Shown here: piece after piece, positions 6,370 through 6,390 of the stretch | How positions within the stretch are numbered: the first letter of the stretch is position 1 | How the letters are laid out: the number at the start of each line of letters is the position of its first letter | Assembly (NCBI GenBank): GCA_015661535.1 | Contig: DQVY01000200.1 | Coordinates: forward strand, 1 to 6,390 | From: Sulfurovum sp. | Lineage (GTDB): Bacteria > Campylobacterota > Campylobacteria > Campylobacterales > Sulfurovaceae | Length of the DNA: 6,390 nt | Reading direction: 5' to 3' | The notes under the pieces: generated by a model | Seen by the model: the letters and a program-made list of their open reading frames with translations, nothing else | The model's database searches: none | What the model was told of the DNA's origin: nothing | Made by a program: the position numbers and the translations under genes

Positions 6370-6390
6370 GCCCTTATGCAAAAAGAACAA
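6368..6390 (+). CDS. possible 5' end of a downstream gene, cut by the window edge
   Basis: Two start codons in different frames are possible. The ATG at 6368 has AAGGG (6354-6358) nine bases upstream as a usable Shine-Dalgarno, and would begin M-P-L-C-K-K-N. The ATG at 6376 would begin M-Q-K-E-Q and lies where the extended -10 would start transcription, implying a leaderless message. Too little sequence is present to name a product or decide between them. In many genomes a Pho response regulator or sensor follows phoU, but nothing here shows that. Confidence 0.25.

Noticed and set aside
6353..6376. Inverted repeat TAAGGG...CCCTTA as a terminator after phoU
   Set aside because: Only six pairs around a 12-base loop with no T-run, and it overlaps a better -10/start-codon signal.
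1..6390. Defence system, mobile element, CRISPR array or other exotic locus
   Set aside because: All the space is filled by the phosphate and lipid genes on one strand; no array of repeats, transposase, integrase, tRNA or att-like repeat was seen, and the genes look alike in style and spacing.

Overview
The window looks like chromosomal DNA from a Campylobacterota (epsilonproteobacterial) species of the Sulfurovum/Sulfurimonas kind. This is inferred from the moderately AT-rich base composition, tight gene packing, short intergenic gaps, promoters with a clear -10 but no obvious -35, and the style of the proteins. No species-specific marker is present, so the assignment is moderate at best. 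All seven supported genes, and the possible start of an eighth, lie on the + strand. No mobile element, CRISPR array, tRNA or rRNA is visible.

Region 1 (about 1-2002) is a two-gene unit. A Pho-box-like promoter (26-58) is followed by a 69-residue protein of unknown function (84-293). Its stop codon overlaps the start of a 569-residue two-domain acyltransferase (293-2002). The N-terminal half is a PlsC/hemolysin-type acyltransferase and the C-terminal half a GNAT/OlsB-like N-acyltransferase. This is the architecture of OlsF, which makes phosphorus-free ornithine (amino-acid) lipids.

Region 2 (about 2003-6344) is a complete high-affinity phosphate uptake locus in the order pstS-pstC-pstA-pstB-phoU. 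pstS has its own promoter. A stem-loop and a second promoter separate it from pstC. pstC/pstA overlap by one base, and pstA/pstB and pstB/phoU are only 9-11 bases apart.

The most interesting signal is regulatory. The sequences upstream of the 69-aa gene, pstS and pstC align without gaps over about 32 bases. Each has a TGTWAT...TGTT direct repeat with an 11-bp period, and a -10 hexamer at exactly the same distance. This is the geometry of a PhoB-type (in Campylobacterota, PhosR-type) Pho box. It ties the small unknown protein and the lipid synthase to the Pst transporter as one phosphate-starvation regulon: scavenge phosphate through PstSCAB, and spare it by replacing phospholipid with a phosphorus-free aminolipid. 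The small coupled protein is the best candidate for an undescribed component.

The last 46 bases hold an extended -10 sequence and two candidate start codons for a further gene that runs off the window.
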